From contig SEIO01000019.1 of the NCBI GenBank assembly GCA_004145795.1, positions 1-56,123 of the forward strand: a stretch of DNA of 56,123 nt, given 5' to 3'. A model generated the notes under the pieces. It ran no database searches. It was given only the letters and a program-made list of their open reading frames with translations, and was not told where the DNA came from. The DNA comes from Lentibacillus lipolyticus. GTDB taxonomy: Bacteria; Bacillota; Bacilli; Bacillales; Amphibacillaceae. The translations under genes and the position numbers were made by a program. Position 1 is the stretch's first letter; each line of letters starts with the position of its first letter. Shown in pieces: positions 26,156 to 35,120 of this stretch.

Positions 26156-26389
26156 CTGTCTGTGGCGGCTGAAGTGAGCCGTCTCTGGTTGGTGTGCAGT
26201 CGGTGCGGATGGTGAGAGTGGCAGTTTGAGCGTTCAGTCGTAAAATATCTGTCTTTCACACTTTTATTCTGTTTCACGCATTAAATGTCCTCTCCCAGCG
26301 TGAAAACTGCTATTCCCTTCATAAAATGCCAATAAGCCCTGTCTGATACGATAGAATAGTTTTAAAACGTATAAGAAAGGGGTTTCAAC

Positions 26390-27904
26390 ATGACTGCTCA
26401 TGTGGATCGTATTCATGACGAACGCCTCCATGACCGTGTTGTTTCAGCAGACAATGCTGCCTCATGGATCAAGGATGGGATGACATTAGGAATGAGCGGC
26501 TTTACACGTGCCGGTGACGTGAAGGCGGTGCCAACTGCACTCGTAAATAGATCCGAAAATGAAACATTTAAGGTAAACGTATTCACAGGGGCATCACTTG
26601 GCTCCGATATCGATAAAATGTTTGCCGAGGCTGGGATTATCAATAAACGTCTTCCATTCCAGGCGGACCCCGTCATGCGCAAAAAAATCAATCAGGGTGA
26701 ACACCTATTTGTCGACCATCATTTGTCACACACATCAGAGTGGATTCGGCACAACGTGATTGAAACAATTGATTACGCTATTTTGGAAGCGATTTCGATA
26801 AAAGAGGACGGTACCATTATTCCATCAACCTCCATCGGCAATTCACTCGTTTTTGCTGAGAATGCTGAACATATTATCGTTGAAATCAACACTGCCCAGC
26901 CAGAGTTGCTGGAAGGCGTGCATGATTTGTACAGTCCAGCAATGCAGGGTATACGCCAGCCGATTCCACTGACTAAGCCGGAGGACCGGATTGGCGAGTC
27001 AGGCATCAAAGTCGACCTGGGGAAAATTAAGGGGATTGTTTTCACCGAGCAAAAAGATTCGCCGTCAACAATTACGCAGCCGGATGAAGAAACAAAAATG
27101 ATGGCTGATCACTTGCTTGACTTTCTAAGAGACGAAGTGCAGTCCGGCCGGCTAACCGAAAGGCTGGCACCGATTCAATCTGGTATTGGTTCCGTTGCGA
27201 ACGCAGTACTGCACGGCATGGTCGACTCGGAGTTTGAGCATCTCCAGGTTTATTCAGAAGTACTGCAGGATGCTGTCTTTGATCTGATTGATGCTGGCAA
27301 GGTTGATTTTGCTTCCTGCTGCTCCATTACCCTTTCTGAGGAAAAAATGGAAAAAGTATTCTCCCAGTTTGAAAATTATCGCAACAAACTGGTGATGCGG
27401 CCACAGGAAATGTCCAACCATCCGGAGATCATCCGCCGGCTCGGGTTGATTTCTATTAACACAGCGCTGGAGTTTGACATTTACGGGAACGTCAATTCCA
27501 CACACGTGTCCGGTACGAAAATGATGAATGGCATCGGCGGCTCTGGTGACTTTGCCCGTAACGCCAAGCTGGCCATCTTCGTTACGAAATCGATTGCCAA
27601 AGGCGGTGACATTTCCAGCATTGTTCCGTACGCCTCCCATATCGATCACACGGAACATGATGTGGATGTCGTCGTCACCGAGCAGGGCTATGCTGACCTG
27701 CGTGGACTTGCGCCAAGAGAACGTGTACCGCAAATTATTGAAAACTGCGCCCACCCGATGTACCGGGAGCAGTTGTGGAATTATTACCGGGAAGCACTTG
27801 AACGCGGTGGCCAGACACCACATGTCCTGGAAAAGGCCTTCTCCTGGCATACGAACTTCGCTGAACACGGCACCATGCGCGAACACGTTTTGGAAACGGT
27901 ATAA
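26390..27904 (+). CDS. Acetyl-CoA hydrolase / succinate CoA-transferase
   Basis: 504 residues of the class I CoA-transferase family (Cat1/AarC/Ach1). The catalytic glutamate that forms the glutamyl-CoA thioester is Glu290 in the YSEVLQD motif; the CoA-binding GIGSVANAVLHG precedes it and GGSGDFARNAKLAIF follows. The enzyme moves CoA between acetyl-CoA and succinate (or hydrolyses it), linking acetate handling to the TCA cycle. AAAGGGG precedes ATG 26390. A single gene with a strong terminator; the LytTR gene upstream may regulate it. Confidence 0.92.
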   Translation: MTAHVDRIHDERLHDRVVSADNAASWIKDGMTLGMSGFTRAGDVKAVPTALVNRSENETFKVNVFTGASLGSDIDKMFAEAGIINKRLPFQADPVMRKKINQGEHLFVDHHLSHTSEWIRHNVIETIDYAILEAISIKEDGTIIPSTSIGNSLVFAENAEHIIVEINTAQPELLEGVHDLYSPAMQGIRQPIPLTKPEDRIGESGIKVDLGKIKGIVFTEQKDSPSTITQPDEETKMMADHLLDFLRDEVQSGRLTERLAPIQSGIGSVANAVLHGMVDSEFEHLQVYSEVLQDAVFDLIDAGKVDFASCCSITLSEEKMEKVFSQFENYRNKLVMRPQEMSNHPEIIRRLGLISINTALEFDIYGNVNSTHVSGTKMMNGIGGSGDFARNAKLAIFVTKSIAKGGDISSIVPYASHIDHTEHDVDVVVTEQGYADLRGLAPRERVPQIIENCAHPMYREQLWNYYREALERGGQTPHVLEKAFSWHTNFAEHGTMREHVLETV

Positions 27905-27952
27905 CACAACCATGAGGGGATTTGCACTGCTTATGGATGTTCATAGAATAGG

Positions 27953-27982
27953 AAAAACCACGCTGGGGATGCGTGGTTTTTT
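27953..27982 (+). terminator. Intrinsic terminator after the CoA-transferase gene
   Basis: AAAAACCACGC (27953-27963) / GCGTGGTTTTTT (27971-27982), perfect stem with T-run. Confidence 0.95.
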
Positions 27983-28054
27983 CGTTATAACATAGTTGAT
28001 GCTAAAAAATATTCGCCTGAATTAGAAGCTAGCTACTGCCTTTTGGGAGGGATA

Positions 28055-28090
28055 TAAAAAATCTGCCCCCGATAGGAACAGGGAGCAGAT
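28055..28090 (-). terminator. Intrinsic terminator of the DinB-like gene
   Basis: On the minus strand TCTGCTCCC pairs with GGGGGCAGA, followed by TTTTTT. Confidence 0.85.
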
Positions 28091-28095
28091 AAGAC

Positions 28096-28548
28096 CTATT
28101 TATTGACGGCTTTTTTCATTGAATTGATCTGGCCGGCATGGTTTGTTTCATGGATCACGGCCACCGCCGCCAGTTCACCGAATGTTTCCGCACCAAGAAA
28201 CGGCTTAGCAAGTTTCTCATCAAAATTTTCCCTCGGTATTTGCTTCATGCGTTCCAGATGCTGTTCCAGCTGTTCGGTCAATTTCTTAACGCTTGGCACA
28301 TCGGCAGGCCAGTCAGCAGGGGATGATCCATTTCCGAACCATTCTTTATAGTTTTCTGGCAGATGGCTGGAGTTTTCCGGGAACCCGAACAAGAACTGCT
28401 CAGCAACGGTTAGCACGTGTCCAGCGTGCCAGTGGATGTTGTTGTTGAATCCTTCCGGCTGGACATCAACTGCCCCCTCATCTGCGTTGTTTAGTTCCCG
28501 CAAGAAACCATTGCGAGCCATTTCAAACTGCTTGTACAATAAATCCAT
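28096..28548 (-). CDS. DinB/YfiT-type four-helix metal-binding protein
   Basis: 150 residues of the DinB superfamily. Three conserved histidines typical of the metal site are visible: HWHAGHVL (about 40-47) and HETNHAGQI near residue 135. Members include thiol transferases and damage-inducible proteins; the substrate here is unknown. The second in-frame ATG (28548, MDLLYKQF) is preferred because AGGGAG lies 9 nt upstream, whereas the first ATG at 28557 directly abuts it. Single gene with its own terminator. Confidence 0.8.
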   Translation of the reverse strand: MDLLYKQFEMARNGFLRELNNADEGAVDVQPEGFNNNIHWHAGHVLTVAEQFLFGFPENSSHLPENYKEWFGNGSSPADWPADVPSVKKLTEQLEQHLERMKQIPRENFDEKLAKPFLGAETFGELAAVAVIHETNHAGQINSMKKAVNK

Positions 28549-28662
28549 TGTATCCATCTCCCTTCATGCTTGTTCTATATCTACTATATCAGGTTGGCTG
28601 ATTTTGTAAAAAAAAGCACCTTGGCGGCTGAACCATTCCTAAGTATTTGACATTAGTGGAAT

Positions 28663-28758
28663 CTTGAACTGACCGGCGGTGCCGTGGTTGCCAACCCGAT
28701 ACCGGGATCTCATGCCATGGCTGAAGCAGACATATCGGCAGTGATTCAAAACAGATTG
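28663..28758 (+). pseudogene. Remnant of pseudouridine-5'-phosphate glycosidase (psuG-like)
   Basis: A 32-codon open stretch reads LELTGGAVVANPIPGSH and AMAEADISAVIQNRL. The core VANPIP followed by a D/E-x-I-x-x-(V/A)-I helix is typical of PsuG enzymes, which break down pseudouridine phosphate. No start or further domain is present. Directly after it another frame gives a membrane-like scrap IIPGWWVLFWSLLSIV (about 28764-28812). The 404-bp gap between 28548 and 28953 therefore holds gene debris and no intact gene. Confidence 0.5.
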
Positions 28759-28952
28759 TTCCCATCATTCCGGGGTGGTGGGTATTATTTTGGTCCTTGC
28801 TGTCTATCGTTTCGGCCTTGGAACATGTCCATTAGAATTGGACATATTGTGTGTGCAGGGATAAGTCCGTAACAGTAGGGAAAATTAAATGATGATTATA
28901 CGAGGTATTCCAGTGTGTATGCAGCTAAATAACCAGTAAAGGAGAATGATAA

Positions 28953-29564
28953 ATGGGAAACGTAAATACAGCAATCATTTATTACAGTTCAACCGGGACA
29001 AATTATCAAATGGCGCAATGGGCGGAGCAAGCCGCTAAAGAAGCAGGAGCAGAAACGAAACTGCTGAAAGTACCAGAACTTGCGCCGGAAGAAGCGATAG
29101 CATCCAATCCAGCTTGGAAAGAACATTACGAAGCAACCAAGGATGTACCAGAAGCAACAACTGAAGACCTGGAATGGGCAGATGCCATCATTTTTAGTGC
29201 TCCGACCCGCTTTGGTAACCTGCCAGCGCAAATGAAGCAGTTTCTTGATATGCAAGGAGGCCTGTGGGGAGCCGGCAAAACGATCAACAAGGTCGTCAGC
29301 GGCATGACCTCAGCACAAAACCCGCATGGCGGACAAGAGGCGACGCTGCTGGCACTATATACATCCATGATGCATTGGGGTGCCGTCATTGCTACACCGG
29401 GTTACTCCGATGCGTCGATTTTTGCCGGCGGAGGTAATCCATATGGTACCAGTGTCACCGTGGACCAGGATGGCAACATGGTCGAAGATGTGGAAGGCGC
29501 CGTTAAGCATCAGGCAAAACGCACCGTTGATATTGCATCCCGTATTGTAGCCGGGAACGAATGA
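28953..29564 (+). CDS. wrbA: NAD(P)H:quinone oxidoreductase, WrbA type
   Basis: 203-residue flavodoxin-like enzyme that reduces quinones by two electrons and so limits oxidative stress. The FMN phosphate loop SSTGTNYQMAQ is at residues 12-22, APTRFGNLPAQMKQFLD at about 79-95, and the C-terminal flavin-contact segment GGGNPYGTSVT at about 158-168. AAAGGAGA precedes ATG 28953. Single gene; its 3' side carries a five-unit 21-bp repeat array before the terminator. Confidence 0.93.
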   Translation: MGNVNTAIIYYSSTGTNYQMAQWAEQAAKEAGAETKLLKVPELAPEEAIASNPAWKEHYEATKDVPEATTEDLEWADAIIFSAPTRFGNLPAQMKQFLDMQGGLWGAGKTINKVVSGMTSAQNPHGGQEATLLALYTSMMHWGAVIATPGYSDASIFAGGGNPYGTSVTVDQDGNMVEDVEGAVKHQAKRTVDIASRIVAGNE

Positions 29565-29583
29565 ACGAGAGGATATGGTGAAC

Positions 29584-29688
29584 TGGCTGAAGTTGTCACA
29601 ATTCCGGCTCAAGTTCAGGTTAAATCGGCTCAAACTGTCACAATTCCGGCTCAAGTTCACAATTAATCGGCTCAAGCTGTCACAATTC
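29584..29688 (+). repeat. Five-unit array of 21-bp tandem repeats (array A)
   Basis: Units start at 29584, 29605, 29626, 29647 and 29668. Each begins (C/T)GGCT(C/G)AA. Units 1, 3 and 5 continue with TGTCACAATTC; units 2 and 4 are a variant type with TTCA. The same alternating design is found after nrdF at 46818-46922. It lies between wrbA and its terminator, in the 3' untranslated region. Confidence 0.9.
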
Positions 29689-29689
29689 C

Positions 29690-29706
29690 GGGGGTTATTC
29701 CCCCCC
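29690..29706. other. G/C hairpin after array A
   Basis: GGGGG-TTATT-CCCCC(C) directly follows the last repeat unit; no T-run follows. Confidence 0.6.
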
Positions 29707-29715
29707 ATAAAAACA

Positions 29716-29757
29716 AACAGCCACTTGCGGCAATCCCAGCTGCAAGTGGCTGTTTTA
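29716..29757. terminator. Bidirectional terminator between wrbA and the LLM gene
   Basis: CAGCCACTTGC (29718-29728) pairs with GCAAGTGGCTG (29742-29752), followed by TTTT; the minus strand also has a T-rich end. Confidence 0.85.
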
Positions 29758-29776
29758 CGAAATAAATGTATTTTCT

Positions 29777-30778
29777 TTATTCCATCAATTCCCCAACAAT
29801 CTCATAGGAACGGATGCGGGCATTGATATCATAGATTTGCGAGTTGATGATCATTTCGTCTGCTTCGGTTTCTTCAAGCAATTGTTCAAGTCCTTGCCGT
29901 ACCGTTTCTTTGCTGCCAATTAGTGTATAAGGGGAGTTGGCCGACTGTTCGACCACTGCCTTTTCCATTTCCGTCCAAACCTCATCCGTACTCTCAATCG
30001 GTGGCTGAAGTTTCTCCGGCTGTCCGCGTCGGATGCTTAAGAGTTGCTGCTGCTGGGTAGTTGCCAGGTACTGAGCTTCCTCATCTGTATCCGCTGCAAT
30101 GATATTGACGCCGATCATCGCATATGGTTCATCCATGACTTCGGATGGTTGGAAATTATCGCGGTACAGATTAAGCGCAGCAATCGTATTGTCCGGTGCA
30201 AAATGGCTGGCAAACGAAAATGGTAATCCCTTTTGTGCGGACAGTTGCGCACTGAACCCACTTGACCCAAGCAACCAGATGGGGATATTCAGTCCTTCGC
30301 CAGGAACGGCACGTACACCAGCAGTACCCGCAAAATAATTCTCCAGTTCCTCCACCTGATTCGGAAAATCCTCCACACGCTGGTTCAACGTGCGCCGCAG
30401 TGCATAAGCGGTTGCCTGATCGGTTCCAGGCGCGCGCCCGAGCCCAAGATCGATGCGGTCGGGATACAGTGTTCCCAATGTCCCGAATTGTTCCGCGATA
30501 ACGAGCGACGCGTGATTGGGTAGCATGACACCGCCAGAGCCGATGCGCATGTCGTTTGTTGCACCGGCAATATGGCCAATAAGAACAGATGTTGCGGAAC
30601 TGGCAATGCCCGGCATGTTGTGGTGTTCGGCCAGCCAATAGCGGTTAAATCCGAATGTTTCCGCGTTTTGTGCTAGCTTCACACTGTTTTTGAATGACTG
30701 TTCCGGCGTGCTGCCTTCCAAGACGGGGGCAAGATCCAGAACAGATAATGGAATATTGTTAAATGTTTTGGCACTCAT
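29777..30778 (-). CDS. LLM-class flavin-dependent (luciferase-like) oxidoreductase
   Basis: 333-residue bacterial-luciferase-fold monooxygenase-like protein. Features: [65 protein letters not shown]-type [25 protein letters not shown], and [20 protein letters not shown]. This fits the Bacillus YceB/YwcH group, predicted FMN-dependent alkanal-type monooxygenases of unknown substrate. ATG 30778 (MSAKTF) is chosen with AAGGAG 8 nt upstream; the in-frame GTG at 30787 overlaps that site. It stands alone. Confidence 0.9.
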   Translation of the reverse strand: MSAKTFNNIPLSVLDLAPVLEGSTPEQSFKNSVKLAQNAETFGFNRYWLAEHHNMPGIASSATSVLIGHIAGATNDMRIGSGGVMLPNHASLVIAEQFGTLGTLYPDRIDLGLGRAPGTDQATAYALRRTLNQRVEDFPNQVEELENYFAGTAGVRAVPGEGLNIPIWLLGSSGFSAQLSAQKGLPFSFASHFAPDNTIAALNLYRDNFQPSEVMDEPYAMIGVNIIAADTDEEAQYLATTQQQQLLSIRRGQPEKLQPPIESTDEVWTEMEKAVVEQSANSPYTLIGSKETVRQGLEQLLEETEADEMIINSQIYDINARIRSYEIVGELME

Positions 30779-30991
30779 GTCACTCACTCCTTACGTAAAA
30801 TGATACGACCTGACAGACGGAAGTTCCAATATTTTGCCTGGTAGCAGTTAACAGATTCGACGGAAAAGAGAAGAGCAAAAACCGCTGAAATGGGCTCATA
30901 AAAAACAACATTAAACAATACATTAGTAAGGATTTGTTAAATTCGAAAGAGGTGAGAAGACATCAGTGTTTCTACAACGCCCGAAGCACAC

Positions 30992-31582
30992 GTGCAGGCA
31001 ACGTTTCAGGCGCTGACGGATGCCTTCGTACCATCCGTGCAGCCGGAATATGCATCTCCTTTTCACGAAACGGACATGGGGGTTCATAACTATATCATTT
31101 TAAGTTTAAACCACAACATCTCCATTCAGCAGCAGCTCAATCATCACATAGTCCCGCTTGCTTACCCCACAGCTATTATGCTGAATTCCGCCGCAACACA
31201 GCTTGTGAATCACCATCAGGCACAAGCCTTCCCGCAATGTTTATTTCCCGGGGGAGGAATGTTTTCCCATCTTTCTCGCAAAGATCGCATTCGAACATTA
31301 GCTGCGCTGGGGAACCTGGACATCGATCTTTACGTATTGCCATCCCCTTTCCAAAATAATGCCGGAATGGTCAAGTATGTAACGGATGCATTAAGTCGTT
31401 TTTCACTGTTTGGCTATTATTCGGAGTGGCCCGCTTATGGCTCGACTCGGGTGTTACCCCCGGATGACCGCTGTCTCGAATTTTTCCCGTTGACGTGGCA
31501 GCAAGTTGGCTATCCCGGGGTGTCGCTAGGTTATCGTGATTTTCGTGGTTTTTTACTAACAATGGCAGAGGTGAAAACATGA
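30992..31582 (+). CDS. Partner protein of the GMC oxidoreductase, unknown function
   Basis: 196 residues, coupled to the following GMC oxidoreductase by a 4-bp overlap, so it is probably a small subunit or maturation factor; Gram-negative GMC enzymes often have such a partner (gluconate dehydrogenase subunit 3 type), but I cannot prove homology. Contains FQALTDAFVPSVQPEY and FFPLTWQQVGYPGVSLGYRDFRGF. The start is unclear: GTG 30992 has no ribosome binding site. AGAGGTGAG at 30948-30956 would suit an in-frame ATC at 30962, giving SVSTTPEAHVQATFQAL. No hydrophobic signal is evident. Confidence 0.65.
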   Translation: MQATFQALTDAFVPSVQPEYASPFHETDMGVHNYIILSLNHNISIQQQLNHHIVPLAYPTAIMLNSAATQLVNHHQAQAFPQCLFPGGGMFSHLSRKDRIRTLAALGNLDIDLYVLPSPFQNNAGMVKYVTDALSRFSLFGYYSEWPAYGSTRVLPPDDRCLEFFPLTWQQVGYPGVSLGYRDFRGFLLTMAEVKT

Positions 31583-33285
31583 AAACAGATCCTGATGTAA
31601 TTGTAATAGGAGCTGGCGGTGGAGGACCAGTTGTTGCCAAAGAGCTCGGCGAATTAGGCATTCGTGTGCTGGTGCTCGAAGCAGGTCCCTGGTATGGCAA
31701 TAAAAAATGGCATGAACCGAATGAAAACCGTGGTATTACAAAAGAAAGTTCTAACCCAGGAGATTTAGATGGCTCCCTTTATCGCCAGCAGCTGACAAGG
31801 CTGGAAAATGATATGAATGATCCTCTTAGCGGGAAATTTCGTTGGGGAGCGGCTGATCGCAGACGGACGCCTTGGTATCGAAACATTCCTGACCGGGCGT
31901 TATTATGGCAAAGTGCAGGTATTGGCGGGTCGACAATGCATTATTATGCCAACTCTCCACGTGCTTTTCCCGAAGCAATCGAGGAATGGCCGATTGATTA
32001 CGAAGAACTCATCCCTTATTATGAAAAAGTTGAAGCGACATTGCCGGTGGAATTTGCGCCAACGGTATCGAAAGAAGCCCTTTTTTACTACGGGGCAGAA
32101 AAAGCCGGTTTCTCTATGAATCAGACATTAAATGTTACTAGCAGCGGGTATCGACCGCAGCCGAATGCCATTTTACCTCCTAATGAGCATTTAATGGACC
32201 CAAATTATTCGATGGAAGAACTGAGCCATATGGAGGGCTGTACGTTAAGCGGACATTGTGGGCAAGGATGTCCGTATGGCCCATCGCTCGAAAAAATGGC
32301 AAAGCGTTCTACAACGGTCAGCTATGTCCCGCTGGCGATGAAGACTGGAAATGTTTCGTTCAGGCCGAATACGTTTGTAACAAAAGTTTTGACCGAATAT
32401 AGTGCCAGTGGAAAAAGGGAGGCAACAGGGGTCCAAATCAGAGACACGTGGACAGGTGAAACGGAAGAATTACGCGCAACAGTTGTCGTGATGGCGGCAG
32501 GCTGTGTGGAAACACCGCGTCTTTGGCTGAACTCTGATTTACCTTACAACCCCTGGGTAGGCCGTGGGCTGACGAATCATTATATGGATATGGTGACGGG
32601 AACATTTGATGAAGAAACATTAATGGAGATTTTAGGCAGTCGATCGGTAAATCCATTTATTGGGCATACATCAGGAGGGCGGCTTGATTATCCTGGACTT
32701 GGTATGATTGAAACAATTGGGGAAAGCCCCGGGCTGTCAGCACAACTTCTATTTGGGTTCAGTCAATATGGTTATAACAGTCTCCACGGATCCGCTTCCG
32801 ACATGTGGGATCAGCGCGGGAGACTAGTCGGCTCCGAGCTGGAAAAAGCCATGGAGGACTACAGCCGAACGCTCACACTTTCAGCCATTACTGATGATGA
32901 GGTCCAATTTCATAATAGAGTAGAGCTGGATCCTCATATAACAGATGAACATGGAAAGGTACCATGCGTCCACTATGAGCCAAGTAAAAAATCGAAAAAA
33001 AGAAGAGAGCAGTTAACCAAAATTGCTACGGATATTTTACGGCAAGCAGGTGCCACAAAAGTTCATCGAACGGATTTGCCATCAAACTATTTTATCCATC
33101 TGCAAAGCACCATGCGAATGGGGTATGTCGTTGATACAACGTGTGAAGCCTATCAGGTAGAGCGGCTTTATGTAGCGGATAATAGCGCCGATTATAATGC
33201 ACTTGGTGGACCCAATCCAACACTGACAACACAGGCATTGGCGACTAGAACAGCAGAGTTGCTGGCCTCTAAATATTTTACATGA
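31579..33285 (+). CDS. GMC-family FAD oxidoreductase
   Basis: 568 residues. The FAD-binding motif VIVIGAGGGGPVVAKELGELGIRVLVLEAG is at residues 8-37; WQSAGIGGSTMHYYANSPR is the flavin-contact loop; the C-terminus has STMRMG and ADNSADYNALGGPNPTLTTQALATRTAE, typical of the family. A Cys-rich stretch CTLSGHCGQGCPYGP (about 220-235) could bind a metal or form disulfides. The enzyme should oxidise an alcohol or sugar; substrate unknown. ATG 31579 overlaps the stop of the partner gene. Confidence 0.9.
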   Translation: MKTDPDVIVIGAGGGGPVVAKELGELGIRVLVLEAGPWYGNKKWHEPNENRGITKESSNPGDLDGSLYRQQLTRLENDMNDPLSGKFRWGAADRRRTPWYRNIPDRALLWQSAGIGGSTMHYYANSPRAFPEAIEEWPIDYEELIPYYEKVEATLPVEFAPTVSKEALFYYGAEKAGFSMNQTLNVTSSGYRPQPNAILPPNEHLMDPNYSMEELSHMEGCTLSGHCGQGCPYGPSLEKMAKRSTTVSYVPLAMKTGNVSFRPNTFVTKVLTEYSASGKREATGVQIRDTWTGETEELRATVVVMAAGCVETPRLWLNSDLPYNPWVGRGLTNHYMDMVTGTFDEETLMEILGSRSVNPFIGHTSGGRLDYPGLGMIETIGESPGLSAQLLFGFSQYGYNSLHGSASDMWDQRGRLVGSELEKAMEDYSRTLTLSAITDDEVQFHNRVELDPHITDEHGKVPCVHYEPSKKSKKRREQLTKIATDILRQAGATKVHRTDLPSNYFIHLQSTMRMGYVVDTTCEAYQVERLYVADNSADYNALGGPNPTLTTQALATRTAELLASKYFT

Positions 33286-33329
33286 ATAGGACACCTCCAT
33301 TTAAGCGCTTTTTTTGCGTTATTGATAGG

Positions 33330-33790
33330 AACTACGACATAATGAAAAAAAGTGCTATGACACCGCTACGGAAATACACTTCGCTTTCCGCGGGGGAGTG
33401 GTGAGCCTCCTCGAACTCCGTTCTGCGGGGTCTCACCGATCTCCCATTTCCCGCAGGAGTCTCCGTGTATTTCCTTCGCTGGTTGGAGTAGGAATCATTA
33501 CAGGAGATGGTCCCACTTCACTAGTCCGGGTGAGTGGAGGGTGGTGACTCCTTGAAAAAGAAAACCGCTTTTTCTGCGTGCGATGTATCGCTGCCGAAGC
33601 GTTCCTTGTCCTGCGGGAACAGCACGTGTCTGAAGACCCCGCAGCGACGAGTGAAACATCCACCGAATAAGCTTCGAGTTGCGAGGAGGCTGAAGCCGTG
33701 CCCGCGGAAAGCATCCACCCGGAACGATCCCGGACGGCGTACGAAAAGTCATCGAGTTTATAGAAAACACTTCAGAATTATGTCGTAGTT
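33330..33790. mobile_element. 461-bp non-coding element bounded by 14-bp inverted repeats
   Basis: Perfect terminal inverted repeats AACTACGACATAAT (33330-33343) and ATTATGTCGTAGTT (33777-33790) enclose GC-rich sequence with inner inverted arms, for example GGAAATACAC at 33366-33375 and GTGTATTTCC at 33464-33473. Phrases such as CGCTTTCCGCGGG and CCCGCAGGAGTCTCCGTG recur as intergenic repeats in halophilic bacilli to my recollection. No coding capacity is convincing. It is best described as a MITE-like or structured repeat element. No target-site duplication is obvious. Confidence 0.6.
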
Positions 33791-33952
33791 TATAAATTCT
33801 GTGTCAAAACAACAACCTTTAATATCTAGCCTTTAAAATCAGTTGTTCACAGTAACAATATACACGATACAGCCATTCCATTTGCCACATTGCCACGCAT
33901 GCCGTATTATAGTACAATATATGATTGGAACGTTTTGAAATGAGGGATAAAC

Positions 33953-35020
33953 ATGAGCAAAAAATCCATTTACGCCTTGACATATGAACAATTGCAAAAG
34001 TGGCTCACGAATCACGGTCAGCGCCGTTTTCGAACGGACCAGGTATGGAACTGGCTGTATAAAAAGCGCATTAACGATTTTGCCGAAATGAGAAATGTAA
34101 ACAAAGAAACGATTGCGCTGCTCGATGAAAATTTTGTCCTGCATACGACGAAAGAAGAAATTAAGCAGGAATCCGAGGATGGCACGGTCAAGTATTTGTT
34201 CCGGCTGGCAGATGGGAATCTGATCGAGACCGTTCTCATGCGATTTAACTACGGGCTGTCCGTCTGTGTGACAACACAGGTTGGCTGCAATATTGGCTGT
34301 TCATTCTGTGCGAGCGGGCTGCTGCGGAAAAACCGTGACTTGAACAGCGGAGAAATCGTTGAGCAAATCATGAATGTTCAGAAGGATTTAGATCTGAAAG
34401 GGTTCGACGAGCGCGTTAGCCATATCGTTGTCATGGGTATCGGGGAGCCATTCGATAATTTCACTAATCTGATGGACTTCATCGGCGTTGTCAACCATGA
34501 CGCCGGGTTGAATATCGGTGCACGCCACATTACGGTATCAACGAGCGGACTTGCCCATAAAATTTACGAGTGGGCGGATACTGGAACGCAGGTGAATTTA
34601 GCAATTTCGTTGCACGCACCGAACAATGAGCTGCGGACATCAATCATGAAAATTAACCGGGCCTTCCCGATAGAAAAACTGATGAACGCTGTTGATTACT
34701 ACTTGGACCGTGTTAAACGCCGGGTGACGTATGAATATATCATGCTCAAAGACGTCAATGACCACAAAGAAGACGCGGAAGAGCTTGTTGAACTGCTGGC
34801 GGACAAAAAACATTTATCATATGTGAATTTGATTCCGTACAATACTGTCAGTGAACACGACCAGTATCAACGCAGCGATTCCTCAACGATTCAAGCCTTT
34901 TATGAAGCTTTACGGGAGAAGGGCATTCAGTGTGGTGTACGCTGGGAGAATGGAGCCGACATCGATGCTGCATGCGGCCAGCTCCGCAGTAAACAAGTTA
35001 AAAAAGAAACCACAGGATGA
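33953..35020 (+). CDS. rlmN: 23S rRNA (adenine(2503)-C(2))-methyltransferase RlmN
   Basis: 355-residue radical-SAM dual-specificity methylase acting on A2503 of 23S rRNA and A37 of some tRNAs. The [4Fe-4S] ligands are C112, C116 and C119 (CNIGCSFC), and the methyl-accepting Cys is C341 in [11 protein letters not shown]-terminal RNA-binding helix-hairpin region is present ([18 protein letters not shown]). The [12 protein letters not shown] loop resembles the lactobacillus/enterococcus RlmN subtype rather than the CASTLGGLKRNL of B. subtilis and staphylococci. This may be a second paralog. It is not next to prpC/prkC as in B. subtilis. Single gene, strong terminator. Confidence 0.92.
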   Translation: MSKKSIYALTYEQLQKWLTNHGQRRFRTDQVWNWLYKKRINDFAEMRNVNKETIALLDENFVLHTTKEEIKQESEDGTVKYLFRLADGNLIETVLMRFNYGLSVCVTTQVGCNIGCSFCASGLLRKNRDLNSGEIVEQIMNVQKDLDLKGFDERVSHIVVMGIGEPFDNFTNLMDFIGVVNHDAGLNIGARHITVSTSGLAHKIYEWADTGTQVNLAISLHAPNNELRTSIMKINRAFPIEKLMNAVDYYLDRVKRRVTYEYIMLKDVNDHKEDAEELVELLADKKHLSYVNLIPYNTVSEHDQYQRSDSSTIQAFYEALREKGIQCGVRWENGADIDAACGQLRSKQVKKETTG

Positions 35021-35032
35021 GATGGTGACGAA

Positions 35033-35063
35033 ACACATGGGTGATACACCCATGTGTTTTTTT
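35033..35063 (+). terminator. Intrinsic terminator after rlmN
   Basis: Perfect 11-bp stem ACACATGGGTG (35033-35043) / CACCCATGTGT (35047-35057), then T7. Confidence 0.95.
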
Positions 35064-35120
35064 ATGCCGTTTATTTCGTATATCAGGTAAAAGGGGGCTA
35101 TTTTTTAACATATTTTTACA

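Noticed and set aside
29575-29826. Open frames with a seven-residue repeat (RLKLSQF) across array A, and a similar frame over array B
   Set aside because: The frames arise because 21 is a multiple of 3 and the repeats lack stops; they have no ribosome binding site and differ in sequence between the arrays, so they are not taken as genes.
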